Shown: positions 47,194-58,602, counted from the first letter of the stretch. The stretch: DNA of 64,000 nt from Gyromitra esculenta (GCA_038503075.1 JBCAML010000003.1:1488001-1552000); one strand, 5' to 3'. Program-made: numbers and translations. Notes: a model not told the origin generated them from the letters alone.

Positions 47194-48144
47194 TCACAGG
47201 TGAAGGAAGAGGCGGGAGTGAAGGCTGCGGGAGCGTTGAATTGGCGTGTTATCGCGAGTGTTTCGTTTCTGCCTGCGAGCTCGGATGCGGTTGTCTAGAC
47301 GGGTGAGGGTGAGGATCATTTCCGGAAGGGTGGCAGGGGCGATGGGTGCGAATACCATGGCTTCTTTTAACTCTTCAGACATGCCATGTTCTAGGGCGTC
47401 CATTTTCGAGTTTTCGTCGAAATTGAGCTGTCCCATGATTCTTTGGAAGTCGGCCAGATATGCTGAGAAATCGCGTTTTCCCTGTCGGAGTTGATGAAGT
47501 TCCCGTCGAGCGGTACCGGTTGGATCTGGATCTCCAAAAGCGGTTTCTAAGGCGGCAATAAGTTGTTCTGCGCTAGTCCAAGTGGTGAGGCCGGAAGGGA
47601 GAACCGTATGGCGGACCTGCTCCAGAGCTGCTCCTTCTAATCGATTAATGGTATAAAGGATCATCGTGGTTTCGTTTGCAAAACGATCTCGGTTGACGGT
47701 GAGCTTGGAGCGTAGTTGGAGGATGAAGCCAGAGAGCTTGGTTCGGGATCCATCAAACTTTTCTGGATCTGGCATTCGTTCTGAGCGATGGGAAGTTGTT
47801 GGTGGAGGTGGGGTGGCGCTTAGATTGGGTGGAGCGGGGGGTACTTGGATGGTGGCTCGGGTCTCATTTCGTTCCTGCCGTAACCAGACGATTAGGTTGG
47901 CGGTTTCTGTGACCCGTTGATCTTGTTCGGTGGCGTGGCGGAGGGCATTGTCGGTCTGAATGCGAGCTGTGTTGAGTTTGACCTCATTTTCTCGCTCGCT
48001 TTCCTGGAGGACATCGATTTGGTCTTCCAGGGCTTGGTTTAGGTCTCTGAGCTCATTATAGAGCTCTGCGGGGTCCTCTCTGTAGGCTTGGGCGAAGGCT
48101 TCCCTGGTGGGAAATCGTTTTGCTGCGACGGTGGCTCCTTCCAT
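47194..48144 (-). CDS. Element 2 gag
   Basis: The open frame has 316 codons. It has a coiled-coil-like N-terminal part (ELRDLNQALEDQIDVLQESEREN), a Pro-rich linker and the Ty3/gypsy capsid region (PEKFDGSRTKLSGFILQL; FGDPDPTGTARRELHQLRQG; FSAYLADFQRIMGQLNFD). The frame ends early in RSLHSRLFLHL; the adjoining frame continues to a zinc-knuckle remnant (DHSYANCP near 47030-47050). The C-terminus has therefore either frameshifted or is read by programmed frameshifting. Gag forms the particle in which the RNA is copied. The start is 64 nt inside the 5' LTR. Confidence 0.8.
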   Translation of the reverse strand: MEGATVAAKRFPTREAFAQAYREDPAELYNELRDLNQALEDQIDVLQESERENEVKLNTARIQTDNALRHATEQDQRVTETANLIVWLRQERNETRATIQVPPAPPNLSATPPPPTTSHRSERMPDPEKFDGSRTKLSGFILQLRSKLTVNRDRFANETTMILYTINRLEGAALEQVRHTVLPSGLTTWTSAEQLIAALETAFGDPDPTGTARRELHQLRQGKRDFSAYLADFQRIMGQLNFDENSKMDALEHGMSEELKEAMVFAPIAPATLPEMILTLTRLDNRIRARRQKRNTRDNTPIQRSRSLHSRLFLHL

Positions 48145-48208
48145 GATGACGTTGGAGGGTTCTGTATGGATTGGGTGGTAGAAGGTGTAGATGTTGGAAG
48201 CAACATAA

Positions 48209-48627
48209 TCTCACGGTTCAGTCTCTCGTTAAGCCCTTCAGTATCCCTGAAGGTGAGCAGTGCTACTTAAGCGAGGGACTAACTCGTTCGAGGAGTGCAG
48301 CGTTTCTACAAGTTCTACGAAGGGTCTATCTCGAGGTGAGATAAGTGCAGCGAAGGGGACAGCGACAGCGAGGGTTCTGAGATAGAACCGAGATAATATT
48401 CCGACAAGTACAGAAGAAGGTAAACGAGAACGTTGCTTAAGGAAAGAAAGAAGAAGAGACATCACAATGACAAAATCCTTCGCTTAAATACCCCACTTTC
48501 CCGTAACACAAACAACAGCCTAACAATAACCGAGAAACAACCGAACAACAAAGCCATTATATCCTAGCGACCCTTCGTTTCTACCAACAACTTCACCTTA
48601 ACCCATTACCCGGTTTCATCCGTGAAA
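48209..48627 (-). repeat. Element 2 5' LTR and adjoining priming site
   Basis: The LTR is 419 nt. On the minus strand it starts TTTCACGG and ends CCGTGAGA. AAGCAACGT lies at 48438-48430. The sequence just inside (48208-48196, minus strand) reads TTATGTTGCTTCC and can pair with that motif over 9 nt with one G-U wobble, as in element 1. Confidence 0.9.
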
Positions 48628-48632
48628 ACGGA

Positions 48633-51600
48633 CAAGATGCCCCCTTCGGACCACTGTACGGAATGTCCCGAGAAGAGCTGATTGTCTTGAAGAAGTATAT
48701 CGAGGACAATCTTGAGAAGGGATTCATTCGTGCTAGTTCCTCTCCCGCCGGATCCCCCGTCCTATTTGTCAAAAAGGCTGATGGTTCCCTACGACTTTGC
48801 GTGGACTACCGAGGCCTTAATGCTATTACCGTCAAGGATCGTTATACCTCTTCCCTTATCCGCGAAACCCTGGACCGGCTTGCAAAGGCACAATGGTATA
48901 CCAAACTAGACCTTCGTGATGGATATCACCAAGTGCGCATTGCGGAGGGAGATGAATGGAAAACCACCTTCTGCACCCGGTATGGTCTTTACGAATACCA
49001 GGTTATGCCATTCGGTTTAACCAATGCCCCCGGAACATTCCAACGATTCGTAAATGACTGCCTCAAGGAATACTTGGATATCTTCTGCACCGCCTATCTG
49101 GATGATATCCTCATCTACAGTGATACCTTCAAGGAGCATCAGATTCACGTCCGCAAGGTCCTGCAAACTCTCAAAAACAACGACATCCTGCTAAAACCCG
49201 AAAAATGCGAGTTTGAGGTACAGACTACTAAGTACCTTGGTCTCATCCTCACCCCTGATGGCATTAAAATGGATGAAGAGAAACTCAAGGCTGTTCGAGA
49301 ATGGGGAACACCCAAGAGCGTAAAAGATATTCAGGCGTTTTTGGGTTTTGCCAATTTCTATCGTCGGTTCATACTAGGATTCTCTAAACTAGCTGCCCCT
49401 CTTACCGCCCTCACTAAGAAAGGTATTGCTTTTGAATGGTCTGTCGAAGCCGACATAGCTTTCGAAAACCTCAAACACGCCTTCACTACTGCCCCGATCC
49501 TTATCCATTTCGATCCTGATAAGAAAATTATCGTGGAAACGGATGCTTCAGATTTCGTATCCGGAGGAGTCCTATCGCAGTACGATGATAATGGCATTCT
49601 ACACCCAGTGGCCTTCTTCTCGAAGAAACATTCCCCCGCGGAATGCAATTACGAGATTGCTATCAGGGTCTTTGAAGAATGGCGCCCGGAACTCGAAGGT
49701 TCGAAACACCCTATCGACGTGATCAGTGACCATAAGAACCTCGAGTATTTTATGAGCACCAAGCAACTCAACCGTCGTCAAGCCAGATGGGCTGAGTACC
49801 TATCCCGCTTCGATTTCGTAATCACATACCGACCAGGCAAAGAAGGAGGGAAACCGGACGCTTTAACTCAGAGATCGGGAGATCTCCCCAAGGAAGGGGA
49901 TGAAAGATTAGCACACCAAAGCCAGGTGGTGCTAAAGAAGGAAAATATAGATCCTAAGCTAAGTTTGTTGTCGGCTTCTTTGTCAAATGAAGCCGCTGAA
50001 TTGGACGCCCCCTTATTAAAACTCTTCAAAGAAGGATATACCACTGATAAATTCCCTGAAAAAATCCTCCTAGCGTTACGAAATAAGGACCAACAATTCA
50101 AGGAGATCACCTTAAGCGAGTGCAAAGAAGAAAACGGAAAACTCTATTACCGAGACTGCATCTACGTTCCAGACTTTGCTTCCCTCCGCCTTGAATTGAT
50201 CAAAAGACACCATGATATCCCTGCTGCTGGCCACCCAGGACGGGATAAGACTTTCGAACTCCTTGCTAGAAGGTTCTATTGGCCCAAGATGAGGGAGTCA
50301 ATCTCACGGTTCAGTTCCTCGTTAAGCCCTTCAGTATCCCTGAAGGTGAGCAGTGCTACTTAAGCGAGGTACCAACACGTTCGAGGAGTGCAATGTTTCT
50401 ACAAGTTCTACAAGGGAGTTATCTCAAGGCGAGATAAGTGCAGCGAAGTGGGCAGCGGCAGCGAGAGTTCTGAGGGAGAACTGAGATAGTATTCCAATAG
50501 TTCACAAGAGAAGGTAAACGAGAACGTTGCTTAAGGAAAGAAGAGAAAAGAACACGCAAACAGCAAAACTCCTCCGCTTATATACCCCGCTTTCCCGTCG
50601 CACAAACAACAATCCAACAATAACCGAAACACAACCGAACAACAAAGCCTTTATATCCCAACACCCTTATCCTAACCCGTTACTCGATCCCATCCGTGAA
50701 AGTCAATCAGTAGATATGTCCGTAACTGTCATATCTGCCAGAAGGCAAAACCAGTTACCCAACGTACTCAAGGAGTTCTCCGCCCCCTACCTATTCCTAA
50801 CCGACCATGGCAAGAAATCTCTATGGATTTCGTTACCGGCCTACCCGAATCAAATGGCTATGACGCTATTATGGTAGTAGTCGACCGTCTGTCTAAAATG
50901 CGTCACCTTATCCCTTGTAATACTACCGTCAATTCCAGAGACGTAGCTGATCTATACCTACAATATGTCTGGAAATTACATGGACTACCTACGCATATTA
51001 CATCGGATCGAGGTACCCAATTCACGGCATACTTTTGGAAAGAGTTATGTCAACGCCTTGGGATTCAAGCCAGAATGTCTACTGCCTTCCATCCTGAAAC
51101 AGACGGACAAATGGAGAGACTAAACGCGGTTATGGAACAGTACCTACGATCCTATGTGTCCTATCAACAGGAGGACTGGAGTAGTTGGTTACTTATGGCC
51201 GAGTTTTCAGCAAACAACCAGGAATCTGCTAGCACTAAAGTTTCCCCTTTCTTCGCTAACTATGGGTACCATCCTCGCTTTGATACTACTCTCCTCCCAA
51301 CCCAAGCAACCTCTCAGAGCCTAGATGCTGCCTCGTTTAGTCAAACCATGCAAGAGCTCTATAATCATCTACGGACGCAGATGAGAACAGCCCAGGACGT
51401 CCAGGAAACGGCCACGAATAGACACCGTACACCTGCCCCAGCTTACCAAGTCGATAACCAAGTCTTCGTTTCAATGAAGAACATTAGAACTACCCGTAAT
51501 GCTAGGAAATTGGATTGGAAATGGATGGGACCTTACCCGATCAAGAAGATAGTTTCCCCTTTTGCCTATGAAGTTGATCTTCCGTCCTCGGTTAAGTACC

Positions 51601-51904
51601 ACCCTGTCTTCCATGTTTCTCTATTGAAACCGTCAGCCTATGACGCTCTCCCAGGACAAATTATTCCGCCACCAGCACCTGTTATTGTCAATGACCAAGA
51701 AGAGTATTATATCGAGAAAATCTTGGATCAACGTACATATCGCAAAAAACAACAATACCTTGTTGAATGGACCGGATATGCCCATCCTACCTGGGAACCT
51801 GCTGAAGACCTTGCAGATACTTCGGCACTGGAAAAATTTCTAGCTATCCCGATGTCGGTTATTCCTAGTGTTCGCAGGAGCTCACGCTTGAGGGGGGGAG
51901 CTAC
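48633..51904 (+). pseudogene. Element 1 pol (RT, RNase H, integrase, chromodomain), interrupted
   Basis: The pieces 48633-50301 and 50707-51904 are in frame across the solo LTR once one GTCAA is dropped. The reverse transcriptase has YLDDILIYS and RNase H has VETDASD and SDHKNL. About seven codons containing the conserved YDKELL segment are missing between NYEI and AIRVF (about 49655), which removes the expected catalytic Glu of RNase H. The integrase has [34 protein letters not shown] and HPETDGQMERLN. The chromodomain (YYIEKILDQRTYR to WTGYAHPTWEPAEDL) is complete. The frame runs on to a stop at 51915-51917, just inside the 3' LTR. Confidence 0.88.
50302..50701 (-). mobile_element. Solo LTR A1 inside element 1 integrase
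   Basis: The solo LTR is 400 nt and of the same family as the element 1/2 LTRs. It runs TCTCACGG...CCGTGAAA on the + strand and is flanked by GTCAA (50297-50301 and 50702-50706). It contains ACGTTGCTT at 50524-50532. It was left by recombination between the two LTRs of a former element. Confidence 0.93.
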
Positions 51905-52311
51905 TTTCATGGATTGATTTAAGGTAATGAATCATGGTTCAGTTGCTGGTTGTATCGTTGTTTGGATGATTGTACAATCCCTTTGTTGTTCGGTTATTTT
52001 CGGTTATAAGTTTTGTTAAGGAAGCGGGGTATTTAAGCGATGGATTTCGGTCGTTCTTGTTCTTTTCTTCTTCTTTCCTTAAGCAACGTTCTCGTTTACC
52101 TTCTGCTGAAATCATTGGAATACTATCTCGGTTCTACCTCAGAACCCTCGCTGTCGCTGTCTACCTCTCCACACTTATCTCGCCTTGAGATAGACCCCTC
52201 GTAGAACCTGTAGAAACGTCGCGTACCTTGAACGTGTTGTTTACCTCGCTTAAGTAGCACTGCTTACTTTCAGGGATACTGAAAGGCTTAACGAGGGACT
52301 CAACCGTGAGA
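51905..52311 (+). repeat. Element 1 3' LTR
   Basis: The LTR is 407 nt and matches the 5' LTR (39847-40251) almost throughout, including a 72-codon frame that translates identically in both. AAGCAACGT is at 52081-52089. Confidence 0.93.
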
Positions 52312-52890
52312 TGTGATTCCCGTTGCAGTTGATGCATACGGTTGGGGAGATGGGGCAGCAGTTGACGATGGGCTTGTCGTTGCCACCTCCTAGGCATGTG
52401 GGAATAGAACAACAATGTTCATGTCTAGGGTGATCATTTGAGCAGATAGGGCACGTATGAGTTAGAGCTTTACAGCCGGCGGTAGCGTGGCCGAAGCCCC
52501 AACATTTTTTTCATTGAGTGGTTGAGGAAGCAGACCACATGATGTTGGCCTTTCAAGGTTGAGAGAAGAGTTTGATTGAGGAGCCAATTTTCTTGGCATC
52601 ATTTGCTGAGCAGGAGATAACTATTGAGGTAGTTTTCTTTGTAGCGCGAACAGAGGCATCTGTTTTGAGGAATCTTGCAGCAGTGATTTGAATATCAGCG
52701 GCATATAGGATAGCTTCTGAAAGGGTACTTGTAAGTTGGCTAGGTTCGTCAGGAAGGGCGAACGTAGGGATGTTATGGATAGCGACGTTTACGTCGGTAG
52801 GCGCTGTGGGGAAGGGGTTGAATGGGTTATCTCCGATAGGGCAGCATTCATTAAGTGTTTTATGAATGGCAGAGAAGTATGGAATGAAAG

Positions 52891-53311
52891 TCTCACGGTT
52901 GGGTCCCTCGTTAAGCCCTTCAGTATCCCTGAAGGTGAGCAGTGCTACTTAAACGAGGTATCAACGCGTTTCAAAGAGTGCGGCGTTTCTACAGGTTCTA
53001 CAAGGGGTCTATCTCAAGGCAAGATAAGTGCAGTGGAGTGGACAGCGACAGCAAGGGTTCTGAGATAGAACCGAGATAGTATTCCGACAATTACAGAAGA
53101 AGGTAAACGAGAACGTTGCTTAAAGAGAGAAAGAAGAAAGACACAAGAACGGCTGAAATCCTTCACTTAAATACCCCGCTTTCATGTAACACGAACAACC
53201 ACCGAACAACAACCGAAAAGCAACCGAACAACAAAGCCATTATACCCCAGCAACTCTTCGCTTACTACCAACAACTTCATCTTAACCCATTACCCGGTTC
53301 CATCCGTGAAA
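52891..53311 (-). mobile_element. Solo LTR A2 inside LINE ORF1
   Basis: The solo LTR is 421 nt and runs TCTCACGG...CCGTGAAA on the + strand, flanked by GAAAG (52886-52890 and 53312-53316). Removing it restores the ORF1 reading. It contains ACGTTGCTT at 53113-53121. Confidence 0.93.
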
Positions 53312-54240
53312 GAAAGTGGAGGCAGGAGTAAATGGATTTGCGGTGAAGGTAACCGTTCCTCTATCGTTGACAGTAGCTGATAGGGTGACGGACTGGCTGT
53401 TGGGGAATTGGGCGGCTCTAAAGGCACGGCCAATGGCTACTGGGAGAGTTGCGGATAGAACAGCAGATTCTGCGAAGGGAGAGGCGGTGATTCGAGAGGC
53501 GAAGAATCTTCTTTCGGCAATGGGAAGAGGGCGTGGAGCCTTTTCCTTAGGGTCTTTTGATTCTTTGGGCTTGGGGTTGCTTTTCTGGGTAGAAGGTACT
53601 GCAGTGCTGTCTTTGGGTGGTATGGATTTGGCTGCTTCGGCAAAGGTAAGTTTTTTGCCTTTCTTGGCGAGCGGGGTAGTGGTAGTGGGTGACATGTCAG
53701 CCGAACGCTTCGTTTGGGTGGCCACTTTATCGGCAAGGTTGGAAATTGCAGCTTGAATTTGGTTAAGCTGTTGAGGATGATTATTGTTTGAAGCCATTTG
53801 TGATGGCGTAAGGAGCTCTTCGAGTTTTGTCATCCTAATGTCTATGGATGATAGCATATGCGTGGTATTGATGACGAGGGCGATTAGTATTGCTTCTGTG
53901 CAAGAAGGGTCTGCGAGCGTGAGGTTTTGAACAATGGGAGCAATGCTTGTTTGGTTGATGGGAGATTGTGCGATAAGTTTGCAGAGAATCTCTTGCATTT
54001 TGGAGAGTGCGTTGGTAGACATAATGGTGGGGGTTGAGGGACGAGCAGGAGAATTAACTCGAGACGGGGTGCCAGAGGAAGGTTGAAGAAGTGGGGTTGC
54101 AGAAAAATTTCTTCCGCTAGGGAAGGGTGAGAAGGGTAAAGTGTTTTCAGACATCACGAATGCTAGGATGAAGCTGAAAATAAAGGAGTTTGGGCAGTAA
54201 TTGAGGTTTGCGAGAAGGTTGGAAGTCTCAAATAGGCAGG

Positions 54241-54650
54241 TTTCATGGATGGTTGTTTTGTTGATGGGTCGGTTATATGGGTATACGGTTGTCGCGTTTT
54301 GTTGTTGTTCTTTTTGTTTCTATGGATTTCCTGTTACAATGAGTCATGTCTTTGTCATCGAAGGAGTTGGAACGTGGTATATAAGCGAAGGGTTTTCCCC
54401 TCTTGTTGTACTTTTCCTTCTTCCTTCCCTAAGCAACGTCTTCTATTGTTCACTCTTGTATTCTACAAATACAAACCTCGGTTACATCTCGTAATCCTCC
54501 GCTGTCGCTGTCTTTAAGTCACCTCGACTTAAACCAATTGTAGAGCCTGTAGAACTTCCGTACACTTTCTTGTTGTCGGTTTCCCATTCAAGTAGCACTG
54601 CTCATCTCGAGGGATACTCGAGAGCTTGACAAGAAACCCGCTCCTTGAGA
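54241..54650 (+). mobile_element. Solo LTR B2 (family B) in the LINE 5' untranslated region
   Basis: The solo LTR is 410 nt and runs TTTCATGG...CCTTGAGA, flanked by GCAGG (54236-54240 and 54651-54655). It is clearly similar to solo LTR B1, with a TATATAAG box and AAGCAACGT (54431-54439). It lies about 90 nt upstream of the LINE ORF1 start. Confidence 0.92.
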
Positions 54651-54694
54651 GCAGGTGTTTTCTGAAAAAAATTGTGTAGAGGAGACGGAGCGTG

Positions 54695-54710
54695 ATCTAA
54701 TACGATGTAT
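54695..54710. repeat. LINE target-site duplication, right copy
   Basis: ATCTAATACGATGTAT matches 36091-36106. It is followed by a short GTAT microsatellite (54711-54733), which marks the original target sequence. Confidence 0.95.
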
Positions 54711-57700
54711 GTACATGTATGTATGTATGTATGCATATGGATAACAATAGAATTTACATGGACATTGCAATTTTATTATAATTTATAGTCATCCTGGAAA
54801 CCTCGCCAATGCTACTAGTAAAGTAGGTAGTCTTTTCATGTAACGTACCATTGAAAGGGAGCATCATAGCCTTCGGGTCGAATGTGCTCAATAAATAAAT
54901 AAATAAATACCATTGAACGGTCTACCTTGAGTGCTGGTTTATGGCCTAACTCACCTAGTATCAACTGCTTCATATTATTTAGGGTTTACAGAGCCAAGCA
55001 ACAATTCAAATATATCGAAACGACAGAATATTGATATAAACTCTATAGCTACTATCTTTTGATCATGGGTAGGTTATTCTTTTTTCTCGGGATATATGTT
55101 TGTAGGTGAATGCGGATGTGATAGAATTCGCGTATAGCTATTGAGAGATCGAGATCAAGATGTCACCGCTTCCTCGCCACCATTCCTAGAGAGCTGACAG
55201 GTCTTAACGTCCTATGGGAGCGCCGCAAAAAGTATTTTTCCTGACGTACAAAATGAATTATCCACTCGCAAGATAGTGTCTGTGACTGTATTACTATAGA
55301 GTTAAGCGGCTAGTAACATGTCAGGTGGCTGAACCAGGAATCGGCAACTCGCAAATTACTTGCTAAGTTGATGTCACAAGCCTGGGAGGTGAGCTAGCCG
55401 TAAATAATTGCTGGATGGCCAATTCCAAATTCATGTAGCATAATATCAATTAGAATAGGGTGATTTAATTTTTATCCAGTACCCCTCGCCAGTTATATTC
55501 TCTTAGCTAAGCTTTTATTTGGGTTGGTTATTAGTTTTGGCTGTTGTTGATAAATTTATTGGTGCGTGACAGTTGGGTACGCACCCCCCAAGTACAGGAA
55601 CCTCAAGGCGATAGCCTTAGCCATTTGCAAAGACCTCGAGGAAGAGATCTAAGGTTTAATTATATATTGAATCTACCTATATCGCGGTCCCGTATACCTC
55701 AATATCCCGACCCCACATATACCTGACCTGGCAAATAGGCGTCCTTGGCACTTCGCATTTTGTAGATGTAGGCGCGCAGAGTTGCTTCGATTCAGAATCT
55801 AAGAGTTGGAAAATAAAATTGAAATGTATACATATACACACAACCAGCCGATCCCAGATATATACTGTGGCGCTTGGGGAAAAGGGAAACATTATATTTC
55901 ACGAAGCCAGTCCAGTTCTCCCTTGTCATTTAGTACTTATAACCTACACGTCGAGTGTAGAAAACGTAGAATAGATCCCCATTAAGAACCCTATTCTTTT
56001 AAACCAGTATGCTTGATAATTATAAACTCGCTTCAAAAATAAAAATAAATAAAAAGAGCACACAAAAGTTAATATTTTGCCCGACCCTATGTTGCTCTCA
56101 ATTAGATTACCGTTGACATCAGGTACTGGATTCAACGTAAATGATTCGTATTCGCACTAGAATCCCGGGTGTATACCCAGTCACCACAAGCGGTAAGTGA
56201 TATGACTAAAGAAATAGAGTATGGCTGTCCTGCGTACTTCGTATTCCAAGCTATTTCCCGGTACGAGCATTCGCCCGGCTTACTATGACCGATACGTAAT
56301 TCTAAACTTGCCTATATTGCAGTACTTTCCCCGGCGAGCTCCAAATCTCTGCGCATACAGGCAACATCGTTGAATTTTGGCCAAATGGGGATACGTGAGC
56401 TGTTTGTTCAACAAAGATTAACAAAATTCACTGACAACTGCAATGATAGCACGATATTGGTATATTTTGCCAAATCTAAATTTCATGAAATGCTTATGGT
56501 TCATCGCTACAATCAGGTCTCAATCATAGGAGATTATTGCTTGTAATCATGCATAGCTGCAGGCGGTAGGTCGAATTTTTTTCCCCCATTTTTTCCCACT
56601 TGCATTACTTCTCAGCTTATATTTCCCCAAAATCTTCTTAGTGTAGCTACGTAATGGCTCTTCAGGAGATCTCACGGCCAAAATACCATGTGTTACCTAG
56701 CTAGAGATAGCAGAATCGAAGCACCGTAAATACACCCATTCCACAACTTCAGGTTTTGTAGACTATTTTCTTCGTATGCACATGCGGGAATGGCCATACA
56801 GAGATCCTAATAATGCAAGCACTCCTGAGCCTTCGAACAGAATTACATGCATGCCTATATACAGTTCGGGGCCTCATCAGGGCTTCTCTAAATTTAAATC
56901 CTCGATCTTAACGCGATTGACAATAAGGAAACTCTGTATCAATTATCTTGCTAGAAACAGATCGAAGAGAGCTGAATCTTTAGGGCTTAGGGTGTCTAAG
57001 TAGAATTTCCATAGAATCAAGTAGCTCTATAGACTGAAGTATTGAGACTGCCCCGAGGTCGATTGAGGCCCGCCTAGTAGCTACTTTGTTGCTAGTGAGT
57101 TTTAAACGGGAGTTATTGGGCAATCGGAGTTGCAAGTAGTATTTCCCACTTTATGTAATCATAGAGGGGTTGAGTTTCGGTTGTCTGAACTAATTGTTGT
57201 GGGATAAAATTTAGCGACCGTCATAGTCATACATTACCCCCCTGAAATGGCCGCTTTTGACAAGATGAATTTTTTTTCCATGGACTGTGCACGTGTTATA
57301 TGTAAAATAACCTGTAAAGGCTTCGCCAAACATCTCTTTTGCTCCGAGTGGCCGATAGGACATTACTACTAGGATTGGAGTGTGAAGAGGGGTGTATCCA
57401 TGAAGCGACGAAGTTATTAGCAGATATTACAAAGCCGCATCAAAGGCTTTAGGCCCGCACCATCCTTATGCATTGATCCTAGCCAGCAACCGCAGTGCAT
57501 AAATGACTGTGCTTGCCCATAGAATTGAAATTTTACGGGCTACCTTATCTCCAGATATCAAGGTGCGCTTTTAGGAGTAGAGGATGGAGTTTATTTCTCC
57601 TATATATCGACACGATCTAGTTCCAACCCTTTACTTGTTAGTTCAAGCCTGTCGTTTTTCCTTTTCCCTAGTCTAATGCCTAGAGAGAGCTTTCCTTTAT

Positions 57701-58602
57701 GTGTGTATGCTGGTTTTGCGGCGAAAAAAACTCAGTGACAAGCTTAAATCCTAAAATGGCTCGCCTTGATTTTCGAACGTCTGAACCCGAAATAGCGGCC
57801 ATTCGGGTTACATAGAGTAAACTAGGAAACCGGAACTAAAGTATCACAAAGTTATCCTAAGAGATAGTTTTCTCTCAACTCCTAACAAAGATACATGCGG
57901 GTACGATTTTGTTGAAAGTAGCCAATAATAATTGGTCTTGGCATATCTTGGCAAGATGTAAGTAGTTACATCATCGGCTTTGCACGGATGCATAGTACAT
58001 GTACATGTAGCCTAGAGAAGGTTTACCAAGTGACTGTACCCATACCCAAATATACTATGAAAATCCATAAGGCAGGATTCACCCTACCTCCTCTGGTATG
58101 GCAACGACGTTGATAAACCCCTGCAATGTGCGTAGCTGCAAGGCACTGAGTCAACCGTTACCAAGATACTATCCAAGTCTACTTTTTCTTGATTTAGTGT
58201 TACGATCATGGATATGTGGCTCCTTTACCCATGCATATTGGTCCACTGTCCAACAGTTGTCATACCGCTTTTTTTTTTCATCCTTGTGGACTATGGTAGC
58301 AAGCGCTGTACTGACTGCCAGATAATTTGGGCTGGAGTTTAAACGACTCTTGGCAGTCGTAATAACAATCGAATAACGAGTGATAATTTTTGGTAGCATA
58401 CCCTAACCAACGCTTCAATCTCTAAAGCTAACTCCCACAGATACATGTATGCTAGATTCAGATTGCATCGTATCTGAAATCTTCTGAAAACTGTATAAAA
58501 GGCAGATATCCGGACATACTGTCGTTTTTTTCTTCATCCATCAGCTCACTCTCCATTTAACCCACAGCAATCGATCATCTACCACCAATAGCCAAAAACG
58601 AT
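54711..58602. other. Gene-poor tract after the transposon stack
   Basis: It contains a GTAT microsatellite (54711-54733), an AAAT run (about 54891-54907) and TACATGTA palindromes at 54712, 57996, 58002 and 58442. No open frame shows a family motif. The last 110 nt are the promoter and leader of the small secreted peptide gene. Confidence 0.55.
58494..58500 (+). promoter_or_regulatory. TATA box of the small secreted peptide gene
   Basis: TATAAAA lies 103 nt before the ATG. It is followed by a C/A-rich leader (CATCCATCAGCTCACTCTCC, then ACCACCAATAGCC) typical of strongly expressed fungal genes. Confidence 0.6.

Larger units (their letters stand above)
42407..48627 (-). mobile_element. LTR retrotransposon element 2 (same family), inserted in element 1
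   Basis: This element is on the minus strand: 5' LTR 48209-48627, 3' LTR 42407-42801, and target duplication ACGGA (42402-42406 and 48628-48632). Removing the solo LTR at 44252-44662 leaves about 5.8 kb. Gag, protease, reverse transcriptase, RNase H, integrase and chromodomain are in the usual Ty3/gypsy order. Deleting it restores a continuous pol reading in element 1, which proves the nesting. It carries two in-frame stops and frameshifts, so it is inactive. Confidence 0.93.
39847..52311 (+). mobile_element. LTR retrotransposon element 1 (Ty3/gypsy chromovirus), full length but interrupted
   Basis: The LTRs are 39847-40251 and 51905-52311, and the target duplication is TGTGA (39842-39846 and 52312-52316). 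It is inserted in LINE ORF1. Removing element 2 and the solo LTR at 50302 leaves about 5.8 kb, the normal size of such elements. The order is LTR, gag, protease, reverse transcriptase, RNase H, integrase with chromodomain, a polypurine run (GAGGGGGGGAG at about 51889-51899) and LTR. The two LTRs are near-identical, which suggests a recent insertion, yet gag and protease are full of small indels. Confidence 0.92.
39741..54157 (-). pseudogene. LINE ORF1 (gag-like), split into three pieces by LTR insertions
   Basis: The pieces are 54157-53312, 52890-52317 and 39846-39741. They join in frame across the solo LTR at 52891 and across element 1 when one copy of each 5-bp duplication is dropped. The N-terminal part is Ser/Pro/Thr-rich with a basic, Lys-rich middle (KKGKKLTFAEAAK). 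The C-terminal part carries CCHC-type knuckles: KKCWGFGHATAGC, CPICSNDHPRHEHC, and CINCNGNH whose last Cys lies beyond the element 1 insertion. Two in-frame TGA codons (52553-52555 and 52511-52513) lie just before the knuckles; the second sits where the first Cys of knuckle 1 is expected. ORF1 proteins coat the LINE RNA. This copy cannot make one. Confidence 0.85.
36107..54694 (-). mobile_element. Tad-like LINE retrotransposon hosting nested LTR elements
   Basis: The element lies on the minus strand with its 3' poly(A) tail seen as T residues at about 36107-36119. It is bounded by a 16-bp target duplication. After removing the LTR insertions (39847-52316, 52891-53316, 54241-54655) it is about 5.3 kb. 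The order is a 5' untranslated region, ORF1 (gag-like, CCHC knuckles), ORF2 (endonuclease and reverse transcriptase), a 236-nt 3' untranslated region and poly(A). The long duplication and tail show insertion by target-primed reverse transcription. ORF1 is now broken by three insertion or stop events, while ORF2 remains open. I call the clade Tad-like from the two-ORF layout and the fungal host, not from a tree. Confidence 0.92.

Noticed and set aside
39847..52311. Canonical TG...CA ends for the LTRs
   Set aside because: No placement of TG...CA agrees with the six exact 5-bp target duplications.
53316..53756. 146-codon frame on the + strand
   Set aside because: Antisense to LINE ORF1, which has gag-like composition and matches across the solo LTR junction.
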